Below, piece by piece: positions 48,909 to 60,544 of a stretch of 64,000 nucleotides of DNA. The position numbers and the translations under genes are program-made. Origin of the DNA: Botryosphaeria dothidea (Eukaryota > Ascomycota > Dothideomycetes > Botryosphaeriales > Botryosphaeriaceae); contig WWBZ02000001.1 in NCBI GenBank assembly GCA_011503125.2, positions 5,642,001 to 5,706,000 of the forward strand, in the 5' to 3' direction. How positions within the stretch are numbered: the first letter of the stretch is position 1; every line of letters starts with the position of its first letter. The notes under the pieces were generated by a model. That model ran no database searches and had not been told where the DNA came from. It was given only the letters and a program-made list of their open reading frames with translations.

Positions 48909-51593
48909 TATACGACTTCGACTACGTTTTTTAGCTTCGTTATCTCTCTAGACGGTATCTCTATAGACCCGGCTAAGATAGCCGCCGTAAGAGACTAGGA
49001 GACTCCTCGCTTAGTTAAAGATCTTTAATCGTTTCTTAGCTTTATAAACTTTTACTAAAGATTTATTAAAGAATACTCTCGAAAAGCTAGAGCTCTCTTT
49101 AGGCTCCTAGCTAAGAATATTCGTTTTACTTAGGGAAAAGAATAGAATAAGGTATTTACTTATCTTAAGAAAGCCTTTTACTCTTATCTAATCCTCTAAT
49201 ACTTCGACCTCTAACTTAAAACTATTCTTAAAACCGACTTATCCGACTTTATTATCTCTATAATTTTATTCTAATAGGTAACCTACGATAATAGTAGAAG
49301 AATCCTATATTCTATCGCCTACTACTCTTAGAAAATAACCTCCGTAGAGTAGAACTACGGTATCGAAGATAAGAAACTCTTAGCTATTATAGAAGCCCTA
49401 AAGAAATACCGTTCTCTCGTTATTAACCTCTCCTTACTACTCCTCGTTCTTATAGATTACTTAAATTTAACTAGCTTTACCTCTAAGTAAATCTTAAACC
49501 GTCGATAAGTATAATAGATAATTAAACTCTTAGAACTTAACTTTAAGATCGTCTACCGCCTAGAAACTAAGAATTAACGCGCGGATACGTTAATAAGACG
49601 GTTAGAAGACCTTCCTACTTAAGAGGGGCGCCTACCTTCTACTACGATTCTTATCTCTAAAAAATTTAAAATTTCGACCCTTATTTCTACTCGCTATTTA
49701 ATCGCTAGGCTAGAACCGTCTCTAGCTAGTAAAATTCGCTTAGTACTCGATAAGAATACTCTTAGATAAGAGATTCTTATCGTACTCGATATCTACGTAC
49801 TTCGATATTCTAAGGTAGATTTAGGCGTATATTCTAAGGATAACGATAGTCTCTTATTAGTTAATAGACTTATCTATATTTCTAAAGATCTAAGTCTCCG
49901 CTAAAGAATTATTAGCTTTCGATACTCGTATTTAGCTACTAGATACCTAGGCTAAGTAGTAATATTTAAACTTATTACTTATAATTTCTAGTAGCTAGGT
50001 CTACGCTAGATAGTAGCTCGTTTTATACGAAACTATAAGACCTACTAAAGAATTAAACCCGCTTAATATATTCTCTATAGATATTTAAAACCTCTTAAAG
50101 TACTATAACGCCGCTAGTAATCCGTTTCTCTTAATTTAATTACGGGACTTCTAATATCTAACTCGTTCGATACTATACTAGTAGTCGTAGATCGACTAAC
50201 TAAAATAGTCTACTTTATCTCTTACTAAATAACCCTTAATTCGATAGAGCTTACTAAGCTTTATCGAGACTATATTTTTTCGACTATATAGCTTACCCGA
50301 CGACTTCGTATCTAACCGCGGCTCGATTTTTACCTCTAAATTTACTAGAGCTCTTAGTAGATCTCTATCTATTAAGACTAACTTTAGTACGGCTTTCTAC
50401 CTATAAACCGACGGCTAGATAGAGCGTATTAACGCTATTCTCGAATAATACCTACGTATTTACGTTTCGTATTAATAAGACGATTAGAACGACTTTCTCT
50501 CTCTTACTAAATTCGCTTATAATAATATAATCTCGACTACGACTAAGGTTATACCTTTCTTTATAAACTACGGCTTCTATCCTCGTTATAAAATTCTATA
50601 AAAAGACTTAATCTTAGCTTCTCTCGAACTTCTACGCCTCTTCTAAGAGAATCTCGAAAACCTCGAAAACTATCTTCGCTAAGAAATTCGATTTATATAA
50701 GACGCCTACGTAGAATAGGCTAATAAAGACCGTATTTCGCCACCCGTCTTTAAGTCTAGTAACCTTATTTAGCTCCTAAAAAGATATATCTCGATAATAA
50801 AACCTTCGGATAAACTTAACTTTAAACGTCTTAGCTCTTTTCCTATCCTAGAAAAGATCTCGATCTATATCTACCGCCTAGAACTACCGAGGACGATAAA
50901 AGTCTACTCTATATTCTACGTCTCTTTACTCGAACCCGCGGTCTCTAATCTCTTATCTAATTAAGTCTAACCTTCGCTTCCGCCCGTTATCGTTAACGGC
51001 GAAGAAGAGTACCGGGTAGAAGAGATTCTAGACGTTAAAGTAACCCGGAGATAACTAAAATACCTCGTAAAATAGACTAGTTACTCGATAATAATCTAGA
51101 AACCTTACGATCTTATTAAAGACCTTAAGGCCCTTAATACGTTCTATAAACGTTACTCTTCGAAACCTTAACTTTTAGACTAAAGGCTCGTAGAAACTTA
51201 CCTCTAAGAAGAAGAGCCTACTATTATAAACGTAGCTTACTTAGACCTCTTACCTCTCGTTTATCTTCGTTAATTTAAAATCTAAATCTAGACTTATCTA
51301 CTTATAAATTAGGAAGCTAGTATTTTAGTTCGTTCTTTATATATATAAAGCTCGCCCCTCTATTTTATAGTTAGTTCTTTAGTCTAGTAATAAGTATTTC
51401 TCGAGTATAACTTAGTACGCCTTAAATTAGACCTTACTTACCTCCCTCGTCTCTCGTTCCTCGTCTCTTATCTCTCGTACCTCGTATCTTTATTCTTTAA
51501 ACTATACCCTTATACTTCGATATTACTTTACTTCTACTATCTTTACCGGCTTCGTTACCTCGTCTCTCCGTCTTCTAAGATCCGTTTATTATA
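48909..51593 (+). mobile_element. Ty3-1b: 3' half of a second Ty3-1 copy with 3' LTR
   Basis: Homologous to Ty3-1a from about 11434 onward: end of RT, RNase H (about 48930-49580), integrase (about 49700-50960), chromodomain (about 51000-51170; EEYRVEEILDVK) and a 3' LTR at 51222-51593. It is much more RIP-mutated than Ty3-1a; the LTR is 372 bp and lacks part of the CCCTCGT array. The 5' half should lie left of the window, beyond Ty3-2. The five bases after the LTR are ctata. Confidence 0.85.
51222..51593 (+). repeat. 3' LTR of Ty3-1b
   Basis: Starts TATTATAAACG, keeps the CTTTATATATATAAAG palindrome and ends TTATTATA. A purine tract (AAGAAGAAGAG, near 51207-51217) precedes it. Confidence 0.85.
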
Positions 51594-52183
51594 CTATATC
51601 TCTAAAGATTCTAAACTCCGTCTTAAGATTATCTAGTCCTACTATTTATATTCTACTACTAGATATTCTAGCTAGATAGTAATCTTTAAAAAGATCTCTC
51701 GTAACTTCTAGTAGCTAAAAATAAGAGAAACTATCGTATAGTTCGTTAGAAACTACGAAGTTTACTCTCGTATTAAGCTAGTTTACTACGCTCTCTATAG
51801 ATATCTTAAGCCCCTAGAAGTTTCTTAGCGACGTTAGGCTAAGATTAGCTTCGATTTAATTATATATCTTTCGGACTCTAAAGAAAAAATAGTTATTTTT
51901 ATAGTCGTAGATCGGCTAAGTAAGATAGCTTACTTTATTTCTACTATAAATAAACTTAACTCCGCTATCTTTACTCGACTTTACTAAGATTTCGTATTCT
52001 AACTCTATAGACTTCTAGATATAGCTATATTAGATCGTAGATCTATCTTTATCTCCGAGTATACGAAGGCCCTCGTCTTCTTACTCTAGATTCGTTCTAA
52101 GCTTAGTACTATCTTCTATCTATAAACGAATAGCTAAACTAAAAGAATAAACTAGTCCCTTAAATAATATCTCCGTATCTATA
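51594..52183 (+). pseudogene. Ty3-4 integrase, N-terminal and core part
   Basis: Degraded integrase of a further Ty3/gypsy family, oldest element in the window by nesting. Readable parts: a zinc-binding-like region (H...H, then C to Y), YRYLKPLEVSQRR, an ISFDLI box with the first Asp, VVDRLSKIAYF, and LDRRSIFISEYTKAL with the second Asp. The TNS-TKRINQSLKQYL stretch (about 52115-52170) holds the region of the catalytic Glu, changed to Lys here. LINE G interrupts at LRIY. Confidence 0.75.
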
Positions 52184-55100
52184 AATAGATAAATTTATTT
52201 CTTTCTAATATAGCTTTCTTACGGGTCTATACGGGGCTAGCTATCTATTATTATTTTATACGAGGAGAAAAATCTTTTCGCCTAGTAAAACCCCTCCTCT
52301 CTCTCTAGATATATTATTCTATATTAGTTCTATTTTTTCTTCTTACCGGTAGCGGCTACTATAGTAGCCCTATATTTACCTACTAAACCTATCTCTTTAG
52401 TTCTTATTCTCGTAGTTATTTAGATTCTAATAGTTCTAGTAGTTCTAGTAGTTCTTCTAGCTTCTCTTTCTAGTTACTCTTCTAGATTAGTTCTTTTACT
52501 AGGCTAAATTACTTAAGTAGCCCTAGGCGTAAGAACTAATCTATTGCTATTTTAATTCTCTTCTTCGTTAAGAGAAGAAAATAGTAGTTCGTAGTTTTTA
52601 TCTTTTAGAGTATCTATACTCTACTCTATTAGAAGTCGGGGTAGAAGAGAAGAATATACTTTAGAGTTTATCTATACTAGCCGTATAGGTAGGTAGAGCT
52701 AAGGTACTTTAGTACCTTACGCCTAAAGAGAAAGTTCTCTAGTCTAATATACTCTATATATAGTAGAGTAGCGAGTATACTCTATAGCTTAGATAGTTCG
52801 CTATAGATTTATCTAATTTTTAGATTCTACTATATACTTTAGGCTACTAGCTTACCTTACTTTTCTTAGCTAGTAAACTTTATCTATCTCTTCTTCTACT
52901 TATTCTTATATATTATATATAGTCTTATTCGCTTTAGAAGGCTCTAGTAGATAGAGAGATAGTAGTAAAAGAGGGAGTTTATCTTTTTCCTAAGTAGGAA
53001 TCTTCTAGCTAGGCTAGCGGTATCTCTAGTACTTAGAGTAGTCCTAGCTATCTATTTAATACTCTAGTAAGTTTCCTCTACTACTACTATAGCTAGACTA
53101 TCTCTAGCTCTAATAGTTTAGACTAGTACTAGTTTATCTAGGTATAATAAGAGTAGAAGAATCCCCGTCTTATACTTTAAGATTTATATACTAGTTAACT
53201 TATACGCTTCTAAGATAGTACGTAGATACTAGTTTTAGATCTTCTATAGTAGCTAGATAGCTATTTTCCTCTACTCTAGGATTCTCTCTAAGATATACTA
53301 TACTCTATAGCTATAAGTAAGAGCTAGCCTTACTATAGCCGTATAGATATAGCGGGCTTTAGTAAATAAGGCTTTCTAGGTAGATACTATAAGTCGGAAG
53401 AAAGATATATACTATTTAATTATCTTAGCTTCTATTTTCCTAATATAGGGTTCCTATCTAAGCTTATTATCTACGTAGATTCTTAGAATCTTTATCGTAG
53501 GCTTTAGGTATCTAGTAAATCTAGAGATACGGATATCTACTACTATATTAAATCTTCTTAGCTTTCTTATAAAGTAAATAAGATAGTACTTATCTAGCGA
53601 GAACGCTAACCCGTAGATAGCTATCTAGTACTCGTAAACTTAGTATACTTCCTCTAGTATTCTATAGTTTTATTCTATAGATCTACTAAAGGCTAGGATA
53701 TTAGTATTATCGACGAATCTAAGGGAGAAGATATTACCTCTACGTAGCTATATAAGTAGATTAAAGATAAAGAATAGGTAGAGAATTAGAAATAGAGAGA
53801 ATTTCTAGAAAATCCCGGTTAAGGTCTAGATTAGCGGGCTAGTAAAGTCCCTAAAAGATAGCTAAGTAGTCTAATTCTATAGAAAGGAGTACGTAAATCT
53901 TTCTACCTATTCGGAGAGCCTCGCTATTCTTATATTATAGAGGAGTCTCTTATAGAATATATAATCGTATACTTCTAAGATATCTAGGCTAAGAACTAAG
54001 GCTACTAGCCTAGGATCTTACGTCTAGATAGTATAGATCTATTCCGTAAGTAGGTTGAGAGCTACTACTACTAACCTATTTCTTCTAGCTTCTATCTATA
54101 TATCGAGAAGTAGTTTATAGGCTTTAGTCGCTTAGGAGATCCGATCTACTATAATCCTCTTAAATAGCTTTTCTAGCGTATTAAATAAAGTAATTAGTCT
54201 AAATAACTTAGCTTTAGTATAGTTATCCCTCTATAGTTTTCTTAGAACTACGGTAATAGAGCTTTTAAACTATCTAGAATAGTATCTAAGTACGAGATAT
54301 CTCTAGAAGAGTCTAGTAAGTAGTCCGCTTAGTATCTAAGCGTACTACTTTAGAAACCTATTAATAATCTTATCTAGGCCTAGTATCTTATCTAGGGAAA
54401 GCTTCTTAATAGTATAGAGGATCTACTCTTCGGTAACGTCTTAGAGGATCTCTACTAGCTTTAGATATATATATCTATCTAGGTCTAAGAGGTCGGTAGC
54501 TTTAGAAGAAGAAAAAAATTAGTTAATAAGAATTTCTATCTTAGCCGGATTATTATAGTATAGTTATCTATCTACTTTCTAAAGGAATAGGAACTAGAAT
54601 AGGGCTAGTAGTTCTTATACTTTTATTCTTACCTACTTTAAGAGCTTCTAGAGTATAGATAGGTCTAAGGTAATCTTAGCTACTATTCTACGCTATACTT
54701 TTATTCTATCTCTTCTAATCTACCTCTTCTTACTATTAGTAATAGTTTAGTAAACTATCTAGTCCTTCTTCCTCTCTATAGCTATCTACTTTCTTCTAAC
54801 TACTCTAGTCTAATATACTAGATCCGAATACTTCTTTATCTATTATATAGAGGCCTAGGACGAGGGTCTCGCTACTAGAATAGTCTTCTAGATTATTCTT
54901 TAGATAGCCTCCTAAAGTAGTATAGTAAAGTAATCTAAGTTTATTTTAGTATTAAGAGGGGCTACTTTAAGATATTTAAGCTTTAATTAGAGTATATTAT
55001 TAGTTCTCTTCTAGTCTACTTTCTTCTACTAGGGCCTTAGAAGACGTAGTTCCGTAGGAGTAAAAAAAAAATTAAGTATAGTAAGGATAGGTAGGTAGTT

Positions 55101-57323
55101 AGAGAATAATTTAAGCTTCTAACTAGCTTTATAACTAAAAATCCTCTTCTTTAGCTACTATATAGTAAAGATAAGATCTAAAGTACTCTCGCTACTACTT
55201 TCTTTTTTTATAATAGTATCTCTTAGAAGGGCTAGATTAAGATTAACTATAGTAGCTATTTTAATAAGGTTATCTATAAGGATATAGTATCTTAGGGCGG
55301 TTATACCCCCTTAGATAGAATAGTAAAGATTAAAGTCTCCTAGGAGGATATACTCCCCTAGTTTTCTAAGAACTTCTAGTAGAAGAGATAGGGTTTCTAG
55401 AGCCGTACTAGTATAGAAGGCTAGTAGAAGATTATAGTAGTTATAGATATAGATTATACGTATCTTAGTAGTAATAGATAGTATAATAAGATCTAGTAAG
55501 TAGGCTATTACTTATTAGAAGTCGGAGATAATAGCCTTACTTATAAAGAAGTAGGTTCTTACTACTTTCTTCTAAGGAAAAACTATATAGTAGATAGAGT
55601 ATCTTACTATTATCTTAACCCTCGGATTTCTCTAAAGTTCCTAGATAGCTAGAATATAGTAGATTCTTAGGTTAACCTTCTTAAAGAATAGGAGTATTAC
55701 TCTATTCTTACTCTTATAGATATTATACTATATAATAGAGAGAGAGCCTATATCTAATATTAACTTTTTTCTATTTCTAAGTTAGGCTACGAGAGGGTTA
55801 TTAGTATAGGCTATAAGAAGGCGGGAGTTCTCGTAGACTTTTTCTCTAAGATATACTAAAAGCTATTAAGTCCGGTAAACCGTATCTAGTTAGGAGGCGG
55901 GGGGCGGCTTAAATTTCTTAGCCTACCTAGTCCTCTCTTAGTCGGCTTCTCTTCTCTAGACCTCTTTCTTAGCCTAACCGTTAACTAGTTAGTTTAGGGC
56001 TATATCTTAGCCGTAGAGATACCTTCTCTATATCTTTCTAGTACCGCTAGGCGAGCCTTAGTAGCCTTAGCCTAACGGGCTCTACGCGTTAGATAGGAGT
56101 TACTCTAGACCGTATACTCTTAGTTATAATTTATATATTACGTCTTCTCTTTAGAATACTCGTAGGTATTATATATCTCGGCGTACTAGCCGTATCTATT
56201 CTTTTTTCTATAGTAGATAGAGATATAGCTATAATTCTAGTATTTAAAGTACTAGGTTACTATAAAGATTATACTATAGTACTCTACTATATAGAGAGTA
56301 TAGTTACTAATAAGTTCTTTAGTAATAATCTAGTTAGTTACCTCGGGGTCTATAGTACTAAGAATAATAGCTAAGTATATCTTCTTCTTTAGAAGCTTTC
56401 TTTTTAGCTAGGCTAGCTTACTAATACGTAGTTCTAGATATAGAGATAGGTTTTAATTCTAAAGGGTTTAGGCGGCCTAGAGATTCTTAGTATTAATATC
56501 TTTAAGGGGGACGTTATAGACTAGTACTAAGTAGAGCTACTAGTTAAAACGGACTTTTCTACTTAGTTCTATAGTCTATTTCTAATTCTAGAGAAGGGCT
56601 ACTCTAGTCTAAGTATTAGATATAAAGAGTTTAACGTCTCTACTAGAGAGCTTCTTAGCCGCTAGTACTCTTTTATAAGCTAGGCTTTTTCCTACTTAGA
56701 TCTTCTTAATAATAGCCTCGTTAGTAAGATTAGTAACTTTCTATCTATTAGTCTTATTTAGAAAGTATAAAGTAAGCTTAGTAGTAGTTAGAAAGGTAGA
56801 AAGCTTTAGAGCTACTCGGGCTATAATATTAGCTTAGCTAAATACTACGGGCGTAGGAGTAGTCTAAAGTTAGCTAACTATCTTCTAGATCTACTAGACC
56901 TTCTTAAGAATATTCTTAAGGTCTAGCTTCTTAGTAGTCGCCTTTTAGTAAATAGTAATATAATCCTAAAAGATTATCTTAGTAATATCGAGAAAATTTT
57001 TTATCTAGCTAGAGAGGACTAAAGAGAGACTAGCGGATACTTATAGAGCTTAGAGAAGAATATCTACTATTTTTAAGGCTCTTTTAACGTATTCTACGCT
57101 ATACTAAGTATTCTACGGTTTATTAGGAGTACGCTATAGTTAGATAAAGATAGTTACTAGAGGAGGCTATTCGCTCCTTTCTACGGCTTCTATATTAACT
57201 ATAACGCGGCTATAGCTACTCTAAGTAGTATTTTAAGTCTCGCTAGATCTAGAAGAGTTTCTAGGGCTCTCTTCCGGCGCCGTAGCTTAGAATCGATTTT
57301 TTAGCGTAGTTATATTTCTTTAT
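52184..57323 (-). mobile_element. LINE copy G, full-length (5140 bp)
   Basis: TSD tctccgtatctata at 52170-52183 and 57324-57337, within Ty3-4 integrase. The tail on the plus strand is AATAGATAAATTT, a mutated GATA repeat. Same domain order as LINE C, but more diverged: several RIP-unrelated differences and small changes in the ORF1 part (about 56000-57300). The RT box lies near 53715. All frames carry RIP stops. Confidence 0.87.
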
Positions 57324-57337
57324 TCTCCGTATCTATA

Positions 57338-57950
57338 TCTTCTATTAATAGAACGACTAGGTAAATTATCTTACTCTAGCGGAATTTACCTATAATAACG
57401 CTTCTTCTACTACTACCCGAGTTACTTCGTTCTTTACTAACTACGTTTATTATTCTTATTTTTAAATTCTTTAGCGTCCGGATTCTACTCTACTACTACT
57501 ATTAGAGCTCTAGAACTTCTAAGAACGTATAGAAAAACTTAATAGTTTTCTATAATCTAAACTTCGACTTATCTAAGATATCTCCTTAAAATAGACTAAT
57601 AAGTATAGAATTCTACTACTAATTCTAAGGCCTAGTTAACGGGTTTAGCTACTCCGAAAGTTTATTTCTACTACTTAATCTTCGAATAAGCTAGACTTTA
57701 AGCGCTTAGGGCCTTTTCTTATTAAACGCAAAATCTCCTCCTATATATATAAACTTAATCTTTCTATCTTTATTTAATTATATTCTATCTTTAACGTCTT
57801 TCTTCTTAAACTAGTAGTAGAGAATTCTCTACTAAGCTAACGTTAAGCTCTACTACTATCTATTATTATTAATAGCGAAGAAGAATAGCTAATTAAAGAA
57901 CTTTTTAATATTTAGATTCGTAGAGAAACTTACTAGTATCTTATCCGCTA
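57338..57950 (+). pseudogene. Ty3-4 integrase C terminus and broken chromodomain
   Basis: Resumes exactly after the LINE G target duplication. Readable: NDWVNYLTLAEFTYNNA-like (with RIP changes), VTSFFTNY, SNKLDFKRLGPFLI, and the start of a chromodomain (NSEEE-LIKELFNI, then YQYLIR-KKY). LINE H cuts the chromodomain near 57950. The remaining part must lie beyond the right edge of the window. Confidence 0.75.
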
Positions 57951-60152
57951 AAAAAAATATAACCGTACTAAAAAATCGACCTTAAGCTACGGCGCTAGAA
58001 GAGAGTTTTAGAAACTTTTTTAAATCTTATAAAGCCTATAGTAGTACTTCTAATAGCTATAGTAGCGATATAATAGAAGAAGAGGGCTAGAAAGGGGGAG
58101 GAAGCCTCCTCTAGACTATTCTTAATAACTATCTCTAATAACCTTCTAAAATTACTAGAGAATCTTAAACTAGTATAGAATATATTAATAGAGCTATTAA
58201 AATACTAGATAATCTTAACTAAGTTTTATAGATACTAAATAGTAACCTCTTAGCTCTCTCTTTCTAGCTAGAAATTTTTTTTATAACCGCTAAGATAATT
58301 TTCTAGAATTACGCTACTACTATCTAAAGGGCCTACGCTAAAAAATCGAACCTTAAAAATATTCTAGATAAGATTAAATAGATAAAGAAGGTAGTATACT
58401 AGCTATTATAGCCTACTATATCTAAATAGTTATAGATTATAGCCTAGTCCCCCCTAAAAGCCTCTATACCCCCTATTACTACTAAAATTACTCTATATCT
58501 CTTTAAACTAGCTACTAGAAAGATAGTTACCCTACTCTTAAACTAGGCTATTATCTAAAAAATTTAGATAAATAAGAGCTTTATCTATAAGAAAATTCTT
58601 ACTATAAGAAAACTTTCTAGTAAGAATATTAGAATCTTTATACTTAATATATAAACTAGAATAGACCTACTTAGAGACTAAGAATAGATAGCTAGACTAG
58701 GCTAGAAGATCCGACTAAACTAGTAGCTATACTTAGTTCTAGTATATAATATTTCTCTTAAGAAAATTAATTCTATTAAACTATAGGCTATTAGTACTCT
58801 ATAGAAGTAGAATAGATCGCTATATCTAAGCCTATAGATTACTAAGCTAGCCTAGCTAAAAAAGAAACTCTTTAAAGAAAAGATATACTTAGTAGTAATT
58901 CTTAGTACTATTAATCTAGAAGTAGCTAACTAGCTAATTAAAAGAAGAGTACTTTATAACTTCTTTCTCTATACTATAGAGTTCTATAGCTCTATATTTA
59001 TAGTTACCTAGTACTATAACTACTAGGCCTATAGATATATAGTAATATACTATAGAAAGAAACCTAGATATAGCTAGTATACTAGTAGCTATAATACTAG
59101 AAACTATACTAAGAAGAAAACCTAGTATACTAACTATAACTAAAAGTATATAGTATAGAGTAACTTCTACTCTACCCGTAAGATAAACTAGACTAAAACT
59201 ATCTAGGCCTAGCTAGTAAATCTAAAAGAATATAGAGAGAGGCTCTAGACCTCTTAATAGTAGATATAAAAAGACTAGACTCTTATAAAGTCTAGAAAGA
59301 GACTAAGGTAAGAGAAATTTAAGAGAGACTTAGATAGGCTAAGGGATCTTAGTAGACTACCTCTACCTAGCTAGTTAATTTTTACTAGTACTAGACTACG
59401 TAGCTCCTAGTATACTAATAGAGAAAACCTTAGAAAAAATAGAGAAACTATTCCTACTACTTAAGATAGTATATCTAACTCTACGTAGCCCGATATAGTA
59501 ATAAATAAGACCTAATAATAGAGATAACTATACTCTCTATTCTATAGTATAATATAAATAAGAGTAAGAATAAAGTTATACTTCCCCTCTTTAAGGAGCT
59601 AGACCTAAGAACCTACTATATTCTAGCTCTTTAGAAACTCTAGAAGAATCTAAAGATTAAAACTATAGTAAGGTATCTATAATATTACGGAGGTAGATGG
59701 ATATAAGGGGCTTAGACCTATAAGATCTAATATAAGGGGCTAGGCTTAAGAGATAAGAAATAAGAGAAAAGATAGAAAGATATAGATAAGTCTACGGAGA
59801 ATAAGGTAGTCTAAGAAGGATATAAAGTTACTAGACTAAAGAACTAACTACGAGATAGAGGAGGCGAGGTTTATATATATAAAGAACTAACTAAAATACT
59901 AGCTTTCTAATTTATAAGTAGGTAAGTCTAGACCTCGGTACTAAGTTAACGAAGCTAAAAGAGAAGTAAGGGGTCTATAGACTAGAATTCTAATAGTATC
60001 TAGCCTACTATATAGTCTTCTTCTAGAAAGATAAGATAAGAACTTACTTTCTTATAAGTAAGGCTCTAGCCCTAGAATTATAGTAGGAAACTATATACTC
60101 TCTAGACCTTATTACTCTTACTATTACTACTAAGTTACGTAGTATCTATATA
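57951..60152 (+). mobile_element. LINE copy H, divergent subfamily, 5' part only, with solo LTR inside
   Basis: Starts with the family 5' end (AAAATATAACCGTAC then AAAAAATCGAC). The ORF1 part (about 57990-59450) aligns in order with LINE C but differs at many non-RIP positions, including the zinc-knuckle region near 59000-59110. The endonuclease start (YNINKSKNKVILPLF-like) is at about 59545-59600. A solo LTR sits at 59678-59995 and LINE I interrupts at 60152, so the 3' part is outside the window. Confidence 0.72.
59678..59995 (-). repeat. Solo LTR of a Ty3-1-related element (318 bp)
   Basis: TATAATAT...CTAATA, flanked by gtatc at 59673-59677 and 59996-60000. Read on the minus strand its first 200 bp resemble the Ty3-1 LTR, including the CTTTATATATATAAA block and TAGTTAGTTCTTTAGTC. 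The other end differs. No internal element sequence is present, as expected after LTR-LTR recombination. Confidence 0.78.
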
Positions 60153-60320
60153 GATAGATAGATAAATTTATTTCTTCCCGATATAGCTTCCTTACGGGTC
60201 TATACGGGGCTAGCTATCTATTATTATTTTATACGAGGGGGAAAACCTTTTCGTCTAGTAAAACCCCTCCTCTCTCTCTAGGTATACTATCCTATACTAG
60301 TTTTATTTTTCCTTCTTACC
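60153..60320 (-). mobile_element. LINE copy I, 3' end only
   Basis: The GATA tail and the 3' UTR match LINE C 18073 onward (TTTCTTCCCGATATAG, ACGGGTCTATACGGGG) for 168 bp. The match stops exactly at a probable Ty3-5 LTR edge, so the rest was probably displaced by Ty3-5 rather than 5'-truncated. Confidence 0.75.
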
Positions 60321-60495
60321 TATAATAAGACTCGATGCTGCTATAGAGAGGTCGCATAAAGTGCAAGAGTCTACGTACAAGCGAGAGCTATAAAGTTGCG
60401 AAGTACGTAACGTTACCGCGTGCACGCGCGTCTAATGCCTACACGTTATCACGTACACTGCCTTAACACCACTTCTTCGTTTAGCCGTTATAGTA
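60321..60495 (-). repeat. 3' LTR of Ty3-5 (about 175 bp)
   Basis: Minus strand: a purine tract (plus strand 60496-60507, TCCCCTCCTTTA) is followed by TACTATAACGG, and the LTR ends at ...TTATTATA. The edge next to LINE I is inferred from the abrupt end of LINE homology. Confidence 0.6.
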
Positions 60496-60544
60496 TCCCC
60501 TCCTTTAGGCGCAGCTCCTGCAAGCTAATAGTCCTCTAGCCTCC

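Noticed and set aside
3980..60170. CRISPR-like or telomere-like short repeats
   Set aside because: TATC/GATA units are contiguous microsatellite tails at transposon ends, without spacers and not telomeric.
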